Shown here piece after piece: positions 22,205 through 33,095 of a DNA stretch of 64,000 nucleotides. The stretch lies in assembly GCA_036426205.1 (NCBI GenBank), contig CM071573.1:47378242-47442241 (forward strand), in the 5' to 3' direction. Position 1 is the stretch's first letter, and each line of letters starts with the position of its first letter. The notes under the pieces are model-generated. The model ran no database searches and was not told the origin of the DNA. It saw nothing but the letters and a program-made list of their open reading frames with translations. The stretch is from Ascaphus truei. Its lineage: Eukaryota; Chordata; Amphibia; Anura; Ascaphidae. Position numbers and translations under genes: made by a program.

Positions 22205-22965
22205 TTCATGGTGGATATAACTTCTCACATAAACATGCTAGAAGCTACAGGGAAATACTGCAATTTTACTTTTGGAAGAATTGCTTTCGTTTGAACGAAA
22301 GCTGCCTTTGTTTGCAAGAGACATATAGAAAGGCACGTTGGTGCATTTCCTAACCTTGAAGCAATATCGACAAACAAATGACTATGACATTCATCTTAAC
22401 TTGCAGAAATAGTCATCAAAATTTAAGCTCCATTTGCTGTTCAATTTCAAGAATTCAGAGAAGAAAAGGCAACTTTGTTTTTTCTTTTGAAACCCCTTGA
22501 AGTAGAAACTTCCAAACTGAAATTGTCAGCGTTTGCTGGAATTGGTCGAGCACAACTTGAATTCGAGTTAGCGGACTTGAGGACCAAGGATTTGTGGAAT
22601 TCAAAATTGAAAGACCTTGTCAGTGACCTTGAAGATCTGGCAAGGCAGAAGTCTACATTGGCGCTACATCACAAGTGGTCTGAAAGAGATGATCTTAAAA
22701 AACAAGAACAGATTGTATTTGACGTTTTGGAATTGTCTACTGGACACCTACAGTCAATTGGAGAAATACGCATTTGAGCTTGTCTAATCTTTGGATCAAC
22801 ATACTTTTGAGAGCAAGTGTTTTCTAACATGAATTTCATAAAAATCAAACTGAGAAACCAAATGAAAATTCTGAACCTTGAGTCCTGCCTGAAAATGAAA
22901 ATGACAGCGTGTACACTGAGCATTGAGCAACCCTCTAAGGAAGTCCAAACGCAAAAATCGTATTT
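22205..22965 (+). pseudogene. hAT transposase, C-terminal half
   Basis: Plus-strand frames read FMVDITSHINMLEATGK (about 22208-22258), LLSFERKLPLFARDI (about 22275-22325), F-EFREEKATL and then a 100-aa ORF (22475-22777) with PLEVETSKLKLSAFAGIG and AQLEFELADLRTKDLW. A further frame has FGSTYFCESVFSNMNFIK (about 22789-22850), the hAT C-terminal dimerisation motif (CE-FS-M---K---R), and ends with a SLSIEQPS-like tail near 22940. It resembles the transposases that gave rise to host genes such as GTF2IRD2 and EPM2AIP1. Stops and frameshifts show it is inactive; the N-terminal zinc finger and catalytic start are absent. Confidence 0.8.
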
Positions 22966-23040
22966 AAAGCAGCGAGTATCTTTTTTTCTTTCCCTAGTTC
23001 TGATTGAAGTAAATTTGTCATAGGTATATTACATAGATAT

Positions 23041-23102
23041 ACTGTTCCAGCCCCTAGAGTATATATATATATATATATACACACTCTAGGGGCTGGAACA
23101 GT
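23041..23102. repeat. Perfect 20-bp palindrome arms around a TA loop
   Basis: ACTGTTCCAGCCCCTAGAGT (23041-23060) and its exact reverse complement (23083-23102) enclose (AT)9 plus ACAC. The arms can form a cruciform. It sits about 75 bp downstream of the hAT transposase remnant and upstream of the CR1 3' end. Confidence 0.9.
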
Positions 23103-23236
23103 GCAGTAAGTGTGCTTTCCAGTCTACAGAGAGTTAATTCCTCAAAGAGAAGCCAGCAGCAGCTGCTAACTAATGGAGTTAATCAGGTGGTCTGAGTGAA
23201 CAGGGAAGTGGTTTAAAAGACAGACTGAAAGCTGCT

Positions 23237-24187
23237 ATAGTTACATAGTTACATAGTAGATGAGGCTGAATAAAGACATACGTCCATCAAGTTCAACCTA
23301 TGCTAAATTTAGACAACAGATACTTTAGCCTATATCTATACTTACTTATTGATCCAGAGGAAGGCAAAAAAAAAAAAACCCCAGTAATATATCATCTAAT
23401 AATATCTCATAAGGGGAAAAATAAATTCCTTCCCGACTCCAAGAATTGGCAATCAGATTAATCCCTGGATCAATTCTTCCCATGTATACCTATTTGGTGT
23501 ATGCCTGTATACCTTTCCTTTCTAAAAAGATGTCCAACCTTTTTTCGAATAAATGTATTGTATCTGCCATTACAGTCTCCATGGGTAATGAATTCCACAT
23601 TTTAACTGCCCTAACTGTAAAGAACCCTTTCCTTTGTTGCTGGTGAAATCTTCTTTCCTCCAACCTAAAGGGATGCCCCCGAGTCCTTTGTACTGTCCTT
23701 GCTATGAATAGTTCATTTGAAAGCTCCTTGTACTGTCCCGAATATATTTGTATATAGTTATCATATCCCCTCTTAGACGCCTCTTTTCTAATGTAAATAA
23801 ATCTAATTTAGCTAGCCTCTCCTCATATGTAGATTGTCCATCCCCTTTTTTAATTTGGTGGCTCTTCTCGGCACTCTCTCTGGTTCCAGAATGTCTTTTC
23901 TAAGGAGGGATGCCCAAAATTGTACTCCATATTCAAGGTGTGGTCTTACTAATGCTTTGTAAAGGGGCATAATTATGTTTACTTCCCTTCATCCATTGCC
24001 CGTTTAATGCAAGATAAGATTTTGTTTGCCTTTGCAGCTACTGCATGGCTTTGGGCACTATTGCTAAGCCTGCTGTCTACAACCACTCCTAAATCCTTCT
24101 CCATCAAGGATTCCCCCATTTATCCCCATTTAAATTGTAAGTTGCCAGTTTATTCTTGCATCCCAAATGCATAACCTTACATTTATC
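23237..24187 (-). pseudogene. CR1 LINE, ORF2 C-terminus and 3' end (distal part)
   Basis: Minus-strand continuation of the CR1 ORF2 that is broken at 24188. It encodes VRPHLEYGVQFWASLLRKDI (about 23890-23950), IRFIYIRKEASKRGYDNYI-type residues (about 23745-23820), and the conserved end F-VRAVKMWNSLPMETV (about 23580-23625). The 3' terminus on the minus strand is GTTGAACTTGATGGACGTATG and then TATGTAACTATGTAAC repeats near 23240, the usual CR1 end without a poly-A tail. Stops and frameshifts are present. Confidence 0.88.
24176..24187. repeat. 12-bp target-site duplication, left copy (PLE-D)
   Basis: CTTACATTTATC is identical to 28851-28862. In CR1 this sequence occurs once, so it marks insertion of PLE-D into the LINE. 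Confidence 0.9.
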
Positions 24188-24189
24188 GA

Positions 24190-24925
24190 TACAAAAACAC
24201 AAAAAGAAAGAGCCCAATCCTAGTGCAATATGTCCAAAAAAATATACATTTATTTCCCTAAAAATCCAACAAAATGCTAACTCACAAACAACAGAATAAA
24301 AACAGCGTTTTATGAGGTATACTCATGCACCAGACGAGGATTCAGCTACTCGGCCAGGACTTCAGCATCGGCTCACTGTGTCTTCACCGCATGGGATCGC
24401 AGTGCTCTCTGGGTCTCCGTCAAGCAGGAACTCAGGAAGCGACACTGTGGTTCACATAGTCCTCCGGAAACAAAACTGGCATGTAACTAGTTCCGGGCAA
24501 AACCTGTGTACCGTGTGAGCTGGAAATTGCTGCCTATAGCGTCTTGTAAGTCCAGGAGCAACAAAGGTGAGTGCCCACATAAAAAAGCGACAACACCCAC
24601 GCGGTCACCATTACTGATTTCATAGGGGATGGATCTAAGATGTAATATCATTAGTATATAGATAAAACAATCCAATCAGAAAAGATCTAGCTAAGTGCTC
24701 GATTAGTATCGTTGGAGAGACTTGTATTACATAACCTTTGTTATCCATACAGAACTAATCTGGGCAGATATCAGCAGTGTGTTATATGACAAAGAATAAA
24801 AACTTGTCCAATGCAAATAGTTGTGAATAAAACCATATCATTAGTAACCAGACAATAATACAAATATGGAAAATGTATAACAATAACTCCATTGTAAAGA
24901 AATAAATATTATATCTCTATCTCCT
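24190..24925 (-). repeat. PLE-D left inverted arm (3' pseudo-LTR)
   Basis: Inverted match to 27718-28453, including GATGAAT-type differences and shared blocks such as CACTGTGGTTCACATAGTCC and GGCATGTAACTAGTTCCGGG. A hammerhead-like relic on the minus strand (about 24597-24630) has lost the GAAA box. Confidence 0.9.
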
Positions 24926-24960
24926 CTCCTCTCTCTTCTCTCTCTCTCTCTCTCTCTTCC
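24910..24960. repeat. CT-rich microsatellite
   Basis: (CT)n and TCTCC units at the inner edge of the left arm of PLE-D. Confidence 0.85.
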
Positions 24961-25129
24961 ATGGCTCAGATCCTAATGAGATATGTGGAAATCTAATTAT
25001 AACCAATACATAACCAGAGAATGTTGTTATAAACTCATACATGAGCTTCCCACTCCTATAACTATTCCTTTAAGTATCCCCATAATAGGGGTCTCAAGTG
25101 TATCACTCAGAGGAAGGCTAAGTAGTTAG

Positions 25130-25480
25130 GAAATGTTTTAGCTCCCAATCTATATTTATACCAGAGGGAAAAGCGTACTTAAGGTGTGGATCCAAAACAT
25201 CTCCTGTCTATTCAATCTAACCCTATCGCTCCTCTTGGGTGACATGGTACATGTTCAATCGCTGAGAATGTAAAATGTCGCTATACCTCCCTGGACAAAG
25301 GCTGAAGCTGAAATGTCTGGAAACTGGATGACCACTATCACGTTTTTTTAATAAGCCTCACGTGTTCTGCTATTTCTGTCTTTAAAGGTCTGGTGGTCGA
25401 CCCACATAAGACTTTTACAACCACATGTAGCATGTAAATCACAAAGCTACTGTTTGCAGTTAATGAAGCTAGTGATCTAA
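25130..25480 (-). pseudogene. PLE-D GIY-YIG endonuclease, C-terminal remnant
   Basis: Minus-strand frames near 25395-25440 carry a C-GCK block followed by TTRPLKTEIAEHVR, the GIY-YIG core of PLEs in two frames. Downstream come PVSRHFSFS-like residues, RSDRVRLNRQEMFWIHTLST (about 25175-25235) and the terminal G-NIDWELKHFL block. These match the ends of PLE-B, PLE-C and PLE-E. Frameshifts interrupt it, and the reverse transcriptase is not preserved upstream. Confidence 0.7.
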
Positions 25481-25579
25481 AAAAATCTTAAAGGGTCGAG
25501 CGTTACTGCCACTGTTTTTTTACTGCCTGACCGCAAAGCCGCAGATCGGGCAACATTGTAAAAAAAAGAGCAATGATCG

Positions 25580-26390
25580 CACAATTGGCGTGGGGAACTA
25601 GGGCAAATGGCGTGGGAACTAGGGCAACCTAGAAATACAATTATTTTGCCCCTAGATGTTAGGAACCCCCTCACTTCACCCCAGTAATGGGCGGAAGAAA
25701 GGGGTACGTCGGCGGAGGAGGTCCTATCATTGAGCGTAATGGCGGAGAAAGCTTTGACCGGCTAAGTCAGAATGAGCAGAAACTGGAACCCACAAATCAG
25801 GTTTTTCAACATAGAGGGCTCATTCGGTCACCATGTACCTAGTTGCGGCAGGATTGCATGGCAAATTGCGACCCTCTCGTGGCAACAGAACGGAGTCAGG
25901 GTGAATGGTAAAGTTTAGGTTTCTGCATTGACTTGCATGCGAGAAAAAAAAGCCACTTTGTAAGTGCTTTTAAAACTGTATTTTGGTATCTCCGGTTCCG
26001 GGGGTCGTGGAAGGCTGATATTTTGTCACTATGGCAAGGGTCCTTCCGCATGAGGACCGCGGAATTTCAACCGCTCAGACCCACAGACGGATTATTTTAA
26101 TATATTCGCGCAATTGGCATGGGAACTACTAGGGCCTCGGTCAAGTTCACGGCCAATTGGCGTGGGAAATTCTGTTCTCAGGGCACCTAGAATAAAATTC
26201 ATTTTGCCCCCGAGATATGGGAACCTCTCACTTGACCCCAACAGGGTCCGAGCAGTAATGGCGATGAGAAAGGGTCACACACCGGCGAGGAAGGTCCTAC
26301 AATTGACCGTAATGGCGGAGGAGAAAGCCGTTTCAAACCAGCGCGGCTAAGTCAGAATGAGCGAGAAACCTGGAACCCAAATCCTAGTTA
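25580..26390. repeat. CpG-rich direct repeat, two diverged copies
   Basis: Copy 1 (about 25580-25800) and copy 2 (about 26107-26385) share, in the same order, CAATTGGC(G/A)TGGG, ACCTAGAA, ATTTTGCCCC, CTCACTT, GTAATGGCGGAG and GCTAAGTCAGAATGAGC. Offsets range from about 530 to 585 bp. This looks like just over one and a half units of a long satellite or an internally duplicated repeat. No coding capacity is evident. Confidence 0.75.
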
Positions 26391-27717
26391 GCGGCGAATA
26401 AAAATTAGGTGGGAAGAGGAAGGGTAGACCAAAAGGGAGTATGTATTCCCAAATAAATTCTAGGCTATATAGCTCTATACCCTCTAACAGGGCAGGCAAG
26501 TACAGTATATGGAATGATACAGTGTAAGGTTTCCAAAGTTTGATACAGTGTGTAGCAAGAAAGGAGATACAATATTGCCAAAAGGGCTACTCAAACAATG
26601 TCAGTAGGAGGGTTCCCTTTACACTGCTACAGTAATGACAGACTATGCATTCCAACATTTCCAAATGAGACATACAGTACAGTACCGTACAGCAGCACAG
26701 CGCGCAAATGCATGTACAGCACTTTAAAATAATTAAATATGCAATTTTCCTATTACTGCGCGCGCGCAGCACGCACGCACGCACGTACGCACGCCCACAG
26801 ACTGTGTACTGACTTAGGTTGAACCGCGAAGGTATTAGACTTCAAACACAACAGCTTGCAAACGCCCCCATGGTTTTTACACGGCATTGCAGTATTGCAG
26901 ACAGCGAGAATAAAATGCTTAAATCACGGGCGCGAAAATAACGCAATACACTCCGGGTGAAAACGACACAAAACCGCACATAACCGGATAATCTGAAATT
27001 CGCGGAGCTAGCCGAGTTAGATAAAGGCTTTCGCACTGTAATGTTTTATCTCCTTCAGAGTTTGTTTCCTTAAGTTCTTAATATATTATATATAACATCT
27101 AATAGTATAACCAAAATATATTATCTAATTACCTTGCCAAAATATGGTTTCTATGCTAGGACTATATATACATATTAAGCAAGGATCAAAAGAATATATC
27201 TATATAATTGACCTCAATTGATTATATACTTAGTCTCTTTCTGCATTAATAGCCATACTAATGTTTGACATATACATGTGAACTATCTGTTAACCAAGTC
27301 TTGGTTGGCTATTCCAATCGGTTTTTCTCATGCGAGCCCCTTCAACTGAGGACTGCCTGTATAAAGATACTTTAATCAAATATATGAGTTGACCAAATTG
27401 GACAATATATCTGATATTTACTATGTAATACAAATGTTTGTTTTTTATATAATATTTTTTATTTATTATATTTTTATTTTTTATTTTTATGTTTGTATTT
27501 CATTTTAGTGTTTCCTCTTTTCTTCCTCCCTTTTCTCTCATTTTACATGTTACTACTACCATAAGTAGTCTTCTAAGTGTGTGGTTATTCATTGCTATAT
27601 CTATGCATTAATATATATATGAGTATTTCTTTATACTCTATTTTATAAAGTACTGTATTTAACAGCTGAGTATCCTAATAGTATCTAATTGATAATGTAT
27701 AGATACACTCAAACACA
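26391..27717. other. Unassigned interior of PLE-D
   Basis: AT-rich. 26756-26800 is an alternating CG/CA/CGTA purine-pyrimidine tract. 26840-27040 is CpG-containing and unassigned. I see no reverse transcriptase motif here. Confidence 0.4.
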
Positions 27718-28453
27718 TGAGAGAGAGATATATATTATATATTTCTTTACAATGGAGTTATTGTTATACATTTTCCATATTTGTTATTATTTGTCTGGTT
27801 ACATAATGATAGGTTTTATTCAACTATTTGCATTGGACAAGTTTTTATCTTTTGTCATATAACACTGCTGTATATCTGACCAAGATTAGTTCTGTATGGA
27901 ATACAAAGGGTTAATGTAATACAAGTCTTCTCCAACTGATACTAATCGAGCCAATTAGCTAGATCTTTTCTGATTGGATTGTTTTATCTATATATACTAA
28001 TGATATTACATCTTAGATCCATCCCCTGATGAAATCATGTAATGTGAAGAAACGCGTAGGGTGTATGTCGCGTTGTTTATGTGGGCACTCACCTTTTGCA
28101 TCCTGGACTTACAAGACGCTATAGGCAGCAATTTCCAGCTCAGACACGGTACACAGTTTTGCCCGGAACTAGTTACATGCCAGTTTTGTTTCCGGAGGAC
28201 TATGTGAACCACAGTGTCGCTTCCTGAGTTCCTGCTTGACGGAGACCCAGAGGAGCACTGCGATCCCATGCGGTGAAGACACAGAGTGAGCCGAGTAGCT
28301 GAATCCTCGTCTGGTGCATGAGTATACCTCATAAAATGCTGTTTTTATTTTGTTGTTTGTGAGTTAGCATTTTGTTGGATTTTTTAGGGAAATAAATGTA
28401 TTTTTTTTGGACATATTGCAGTAGGATCGGGCGCTTTCTTTTTGTGTTTTTGT
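27718..28453 (+). repeat. PLE-D right inverted arm (5' pseudo-LTR)
   Basis: Inverted copy of 24190-24925. It holds the better preserved hammerhead-like motif of the pair and an AAATAAATGTATTTT block near 28390. Confidence 0.9.
28020..28064 (+). ncRNA. Hammerhead-like motif, catalytic boxes intact
   Basis: CTGATGA (28026-28032) and GAAAC (28049-28053) are intact. Between them 28035-28047 can pair as a five-base stem with two G-U pairs and a TAA loop. GAAAC is followed by GCGTA, giving a minimal stem III of A-U and C-G closed by a two-base loop. CCC before CTGATGA pairs with GGG after the predicted cleavage site at A28058. Extra unpaired A residues at the base of stem II depart from the canonical fold. 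Confidence 0.45.
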
Positions 28454-28850
28454 ACAGATTGACTTGGAATTCGTTGGTTCCCTGTGGAAGGCAGCCTGTT
28501 CCTGTTTGCAGCAAGATCTTACTACTGATCCATCCACATTTGGACTTTTTATACTGGTTCATGCAATTGTATTCATAATTTTATTGTTCCATTTTTTGTT
28601 TTTTATTATCCCTTGTCCTATCTATTTGTTGGTTATATATGATTCTATTTAGCTTCATATATATACTAGCAACATACAGACATACACACATATATTTTTT
28701 TAATTAATATATTATTTTTTTGATCCTATTTGTTCTATCATCATTTTGCTATCTATATTATCCGCCACTTTTTGGGCTATAATTGTATTATATCCATATA
28801 ACATTTAGCTGTGGATCGTTCACACTTTAAGGCGCAGTCTTTTTTGTTTT
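28454..28850. other. Unique 5' extension of PLE-D
   Basis: This 397-bp segment lies outside the right arm and inside the TSD and has no inverted counterpart. It is AT-rich. The foldback element at 787-2253 has a 151-bp extension in the equivalent position. Confidence 0.6.
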
Positions 28851-28862
28851 CTTACATTTATC
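28851..28862. repeat. 12-bp target-site duplication, right copy (PLE-D)
   Basis: CTTACATTTATC, identical to 24176-24187. Confidence 0.9.
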
Positions 28863-30830
28863 TATATTAAACCTCATCTGTCATTTACCTGCCCATGTTT
28901 CCAGTCTCTCCAAGTCCTTCTGGAGAGAAATGACATCCTGCTCTGATTCTACAACCTTACACCATTTAGTATCATCAGCAAAGATGGAGACTTTTCTCTC
29001 GATGCTAACCTCAAGGTCATTAATAAACAAGTTAAAAAGCAGGGGTCCCAGTACTAATTCCTGAGGTACTCCACTCATGACTTTAGCCCAACCTGAAAAA
29101 GTTCCATTTATGACAACCCTCTGTTGTCTGTCCTTTAACCAGTTTTCAATCCAGGTGCATACATTATTACTGAGTCCAATTTGCTTTATTTTGTACACCA
29201 ACCTCTTGTGTGGAACCGTATAAAAAGCCTTTGCAAAATCTAAGTAGACCACAGCAACTGCATTACCCTGGTCTAAATTCCTACTTACTGTACCTCCTCA
29301 AAGAAATAAATAAGGTTAGTTTGGCATGACCTATCCTTCATAAATCTATGCTGACTATTACTAATGATTTTGTTTTCCATTAGGTATTTCTGAATATTAT
29401 CCCGTATTAAACCGTCAAGTAGTTTTCCCACTTTTGAAGTCAGGCTTACAGGTCTGTAATGCCTCGGTTGTGATCTAGCTCCCTTTTTAATATAGGCACC
29501 ACATCTGCTTTACGCCAATCTTGTGGTATTGAGCCCATGGAAATAGAGTCCATTAATATTAAATGTAATGGTTTGGCTATTACTGAATTTAACTCCTTGA
29601 GAACTCTTGGATGTATGCCATCGGGGCCAGGTGCCTTATTTTCAATTTTTTCAAGCCGCGTATGAACTTCATCCTCAGTTAACCAATTGTTCATTAATAT
29701 GGAGGTTGTGGCTTCCTCCTGCGGCACTACTATTGAACTTGATTCTTCCCTGGTAAACACAGAGGCAAATAATTTGTTTAATACCTCTGCTTTTTCCTTA
29801 ACTCCAATAATCTGCCTGCCCATCTCTGACTGAAAGGGTCCTATATTTTCTTTTCTCATTTTTCTGTTATTAAGGTACTTAGAGAACTTTTTAGGGTTGA
29901 TCTTACTTTCTATTGCAATCCTTTTTTCATTATGCATTTTTGCTAATTTGATTCCCTTTTGCAATTTTTGTTATATTGTTTATAATTCTGATATGATGTC
30001 TCTGTCCCTTCTGACTTAAAGAATCTAAATGCCTTCCTCTTCTTGTCCATTTCCTCCCCTACCTGTTTATTTAGCCACATTGGTTTTGACTTATTTCTTT
30101 TATTTGTTATTACTTCTACATTGTTTGATATTACCAAATCCAGTATTGCCCCTCTCCTGGTTGGTTCCTCATTAATTTGGGTCATATAATTGTCTTTAAG
30201 TACCCCCAAAAAACTGTTTCCTTTTGTTGTAATGCTAATCTCATTGCCCCAGTCTATGTCTGGATAATTAAAATCACCCATTATGCAATCATGACCCAGT
30301 TTTGATGCTGTTAGCTTCCTCAATCTCACAGATATTTGGTGGTTTATAGCATATCCCTAAAACATTTTCTTTATACTTTTACCTCCACTGCTAATTTCTA
30401 TCCACAAGGTCTCTACATTTTCATCATTCCCTTCTTAAACATATTCCCTTATTATAGGCTTTAGATCCGGTTTAACATATAAACATACTCCACCTCCTCT
30501 TCTATTTGCTCAATCCTTCCGAAAAAAGGGAATAACCTCTAAATTACCTGCCCAGTAATGAGTTTCATCCCACCATGTTTCAGTAATGCCTATGATATCA
30601 TACTGATGCCTTGTAGCTATTAATTAAAGCTCCCCCATTTTATCTGTCAGGCTTCTTGCATTAGCAAGCATGCATTTAAGTTTTATTTCAGCCTGTACTA
30701 TTATCTTATCTTCTTCCTTCCTGCGCCAACTTGGTTTAGTCTTTAGAAGTTTTCTAGTATTATCTGTATTTACTATTAGTGTCTCGCTTCTTGTCAAACT
30801 CGCACTTGCCTCCATTCTACCTCCATAACC
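28863..30830 (-). pseudogene. CR1 LINE ORF2: endonuclease and reverse transcriptase
   Basis: Minus-strand frames encode an EEP-type endonuclease and a CR1 reverse transcriptase. The endonuclease shows NARSLTDKMGEL (about 30625-30660), TETWWDE-type residues, GDFNYPDIDWGNE (about 30240-30285) and ILDLVISN. The RT (29964-29446 and 29252-28881) shows APGPDGIHPRVLKEL (about 29580-29625), [14 protein letters not shown] (about 29225), [19 protein letters not shown] and the catalytic FADDTK (about 28972-28990). CR1 copies itself by target-primed reverse transcription. Frameshifts near 29960 and 29280 and scattered stops inactivate it. PLE-D interrupts the ORF at 28862/24187. Confidence 0.92.
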
Positions 30831-31129
30831 TCTTGTTTCCTCATCTATTCTATATAGTTCGTTATCGGTTTCATTCCCCTCCCCCCTACATCCTAGTTTA
30901 AAATCTCTTCCAACCTTTTTAGCATTTTCCCCCTAGCACAGAAGATCCCTATTCATTGAGGTGCAATCCATCCCTAGAACAAAGATGGCACCTCTCAGAA
31001 AAGGAGTCCCAGTGCTATAAAAACCCAAAAGCCTCCTTCCTACACCACTTTCTTAGCCATGCATTAACCTCCCTAATCTCTGACCGTCTCCCTGCGGTAG
31101 CGCATTGCACTGGTAGTATTTCAGGAATA

Positions 31130-31288
31130 CAGGTATACCCCGGTTTAAGGACACTCACTTTAAGTACACTCGCGAGTAAGGACATATTGCCCAATAGACA
31201 AACAGCAGCTCACGCATGCGCCTGTCAGCATGTCCTGAAAAGCAAAACATCTTGGACCCATTGCGTACATTAATGCGGGGTATGCCTG
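31130..31288. mobile_element. Tigger/pogo-like MITE inserted in CR1 ORF1
   Basis: The 159-bp segment starts CAGGTATACCCCGG and ends GCGGGGTATGCCTG, with TA immediately before it (31128-31129) and TA three bases after it (31292-31293). The terminal sequence is of the pogo/Tigger type (CAGGYATACC). It splits the ORF1 blocks GRKLK and LPVQCA, confirming insertion. Confidence 0.7.
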
Positions 31289-31555
31289 TCCTACCTTTTG
31301 AGGTCCTTACCTTAAGCTTGCGGCCTAGATCCCTGAAATCATTTTTTAGGACCCTCCATCTTTCTCTAACTTTGCCATTGGTGCCAACATGTACCAAGAC
31401 CGCCAGGTCAATCCCAGCCCTTCCAACAATCTGTCTACCTGATCCACAATAGTCCAAACCCGAACACCCAGGAGGCAACAAACTGTTCGATTCATGCGGC
31501 CACTATCTACCGTCTAATAATGGAGTCCCCTACCACCACAATCTTTCTTTGCATA

Positions 31556-32828
31556 TGTAGCCAGGTCCCCCTTCTGCTTGTGACCCCCCCCCCCTTTGGG
31601 TACTTCATGCGGCGGTCGGGAGTAGATGCGGCCGTTTGCGGGGAGGTGTGGGGGCATGTGCGCCGCACGCGTCCCCGGCAACCGGCCGCAGCTGGGTTGC
31701 GAGGCACACCCGGCGGTTCCCGGTGCAGGGCGCCGCCATGACAGTTCTTCGCGCATGTGCAGACTGCCGGTGCGACGGGAGGCCCTGGTGAGATCGCGCA
31801 TGCGCAGTAGAAGCGCGCGAGTATGCCACCAATGAGAGGAGGGCTCTGTAATGGGACTTCAAGTCCCATGAACCTCTGGAGCGGCCCCATGACGCCAGGG
31901 AGCCAATAGGGCTGCAGGAGCTCCCTGCTTGGGGAGAATTAGATAAATTTCGCGGGCTGGAAACAGGGGAGTTGGTGACCGGAGCAGCTAGGGGAAGGAG
32001 GTAGGGTGCAGGAGTCTGTGACTCCCTGCACTAGGCCAGCATTCCCCCTAGGCCCCAGATGCCCTGAGTCACAGTAGCTGAGTGTTGTAGGGACAGGCCC
32101 TAGGTTAGGGACCCTGCCCCATTAGCTATTTGTTAGTTAGGGACACAGCAAACACGGCGCTTCCTGCTGAGAGACTTGGTTCAAGTAGCTGTCATTAAAG
32201 TGTGCTGGACTATCTTCAGGGTGGGATCGCCCCTGACGGATCACCACGTGGGTGGATCCTGGATATCGTGTAGGAGCTCGTCTGATCCTTTGCGAAGCCA
32301 GTTGGAGATCCGAGCACCGGAGTGCTCGGGCAGGTACTATTAAATCAACAAGTGCACCAATGGGCCCTTAGTTTAATATTGACTGCGCAGTCACCCACAT
32401 CCTCTCTCTCCAAGAGTGCGGGACATTGGGTGGGGATCCTATGGACACGGGGTGGGATCATCCTGTGTTGGGGAAGCGTCCTGCGCGACGCCGTAGCCAG
32501 TGTCTCCTCTAGAGAGGGACACCCGTAGATATTCTACTTGTGTTGTATGCTTTTTCTTATGTTCCCAAGTAAATGTTCTTAGTTACTGTACTTAAGGTGT
32601 GTGAGTATTTGTGTGTGTCCTGCGAGGAACAATTCCTGCTCTGCTAGGATCCATCGCAGGTGGAGGCGCTGCACCGAGTACCGTGTTACTCTTAATATAA
32701 TTGGCCCAGGTTCCCCGTGGCGGAAGTTCAGCCCTCCTGCGAGCCAACAGGTAAAGCACCACACCTGGTAACATTGTATGTTCTCCGCACCCTCACTGTA
32801 TATGGGGTGGGGTGGAATACCCGTTACA
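31556..32828. mobile_element. 1.27-kb solo LTR inserted in CR1 ORF1
   Basis: The segment begins TGTAGCC and ends CCGTTACA, with CATA duplicated on each side (31552-31555 and 32829-32832). It is GC- and CpG-rich, contrasting with the CR1. The termini TGT...ACA and the 4-bp TSD fit an LTR left by recombination between two LTRs. On the minus strand it starts TGTAACGGG, like other LTRs in this window. Strand is not determined. ORFs inside it (for example 31507-31890) are not domain-bearing except where they run into CR1. Confidence 0.75.
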
Positions 32829-33095
32829 CATATGAGCATCCTGAGTTGCCTCTGTGCTGGAGGAACTATTCCCCTGGCTGCTAGAGGATTCAGTCTCCCC
32901 CAGCCTTGCCATTTCTGCCCTGACACTCCCAATATCTTCACTCAACATTGCAAATCTATTGGGATGGGTCAGCTCAGGACTGGCCTGCCTCTCCCTATTG
33001 CCCCTGCTTCCCCTTCTAACTGTTACCCAGCTAGCTACCTTCTCCTCACTAACAGCGCCACATCTGCACCACTAGTCAAAGCAAGGTGCGCATGA

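Larger units (their letters stand above)
24188..28850 (-). mobile_element. PLE-D: 4.66-kb Penelope-like element with long inverted arms
   Basis: The element is bounded by a 12-bp TSD inside a CR1 LINE. Left arm 24190-24925 and right arm 27718-28453 are inverted copies about 735 bp long. The right side carries an extra 397-bp extension (28454-28850), while the left side ends at the pseudo-LTR terminus. A minus-strand GIY-YIG endonuclease remnant (25130-25480) lies next to the left arm. The RT is gone; 25.5-27.7 kb holds a CpG-rich direct repeat and AT-rich sequence. Each arm carries a hammerhead-like motif. ORFs 28006-28332 and 24312-24518 are the same arm sequence read in opposite arms and are not genes. 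Confidence 0.85.
30831..33095 (-). pseudogene. CR1 LINE ORF1 with SGNH/esterase-like domain
   Basis: The minus strand upstream of ORF2 carries an esterase-type ORF1: QRKIVVVGDSIIRR (about 31510-31551), AVLVHVGTNGK (about 31370-31405), DFRDLGRKLK (about 31315-31350), then, across a MITE, LPVQCATAGR, IREVNAWLRKWC (about 31030-31075) and HWDSF...DGLHL. The GDS and HVGTN blocks are those of SGNH hydrolases found in CR1 ORF1. The N-terminal part is serine-rich (SSSSTEATQDAH, about 32833-32875). Removing the LTR at 31556-32828 and one TSD copy joins the two parts in the same reading frame. The 5' limit near 33095 is approximate. Confidence 0.85.
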
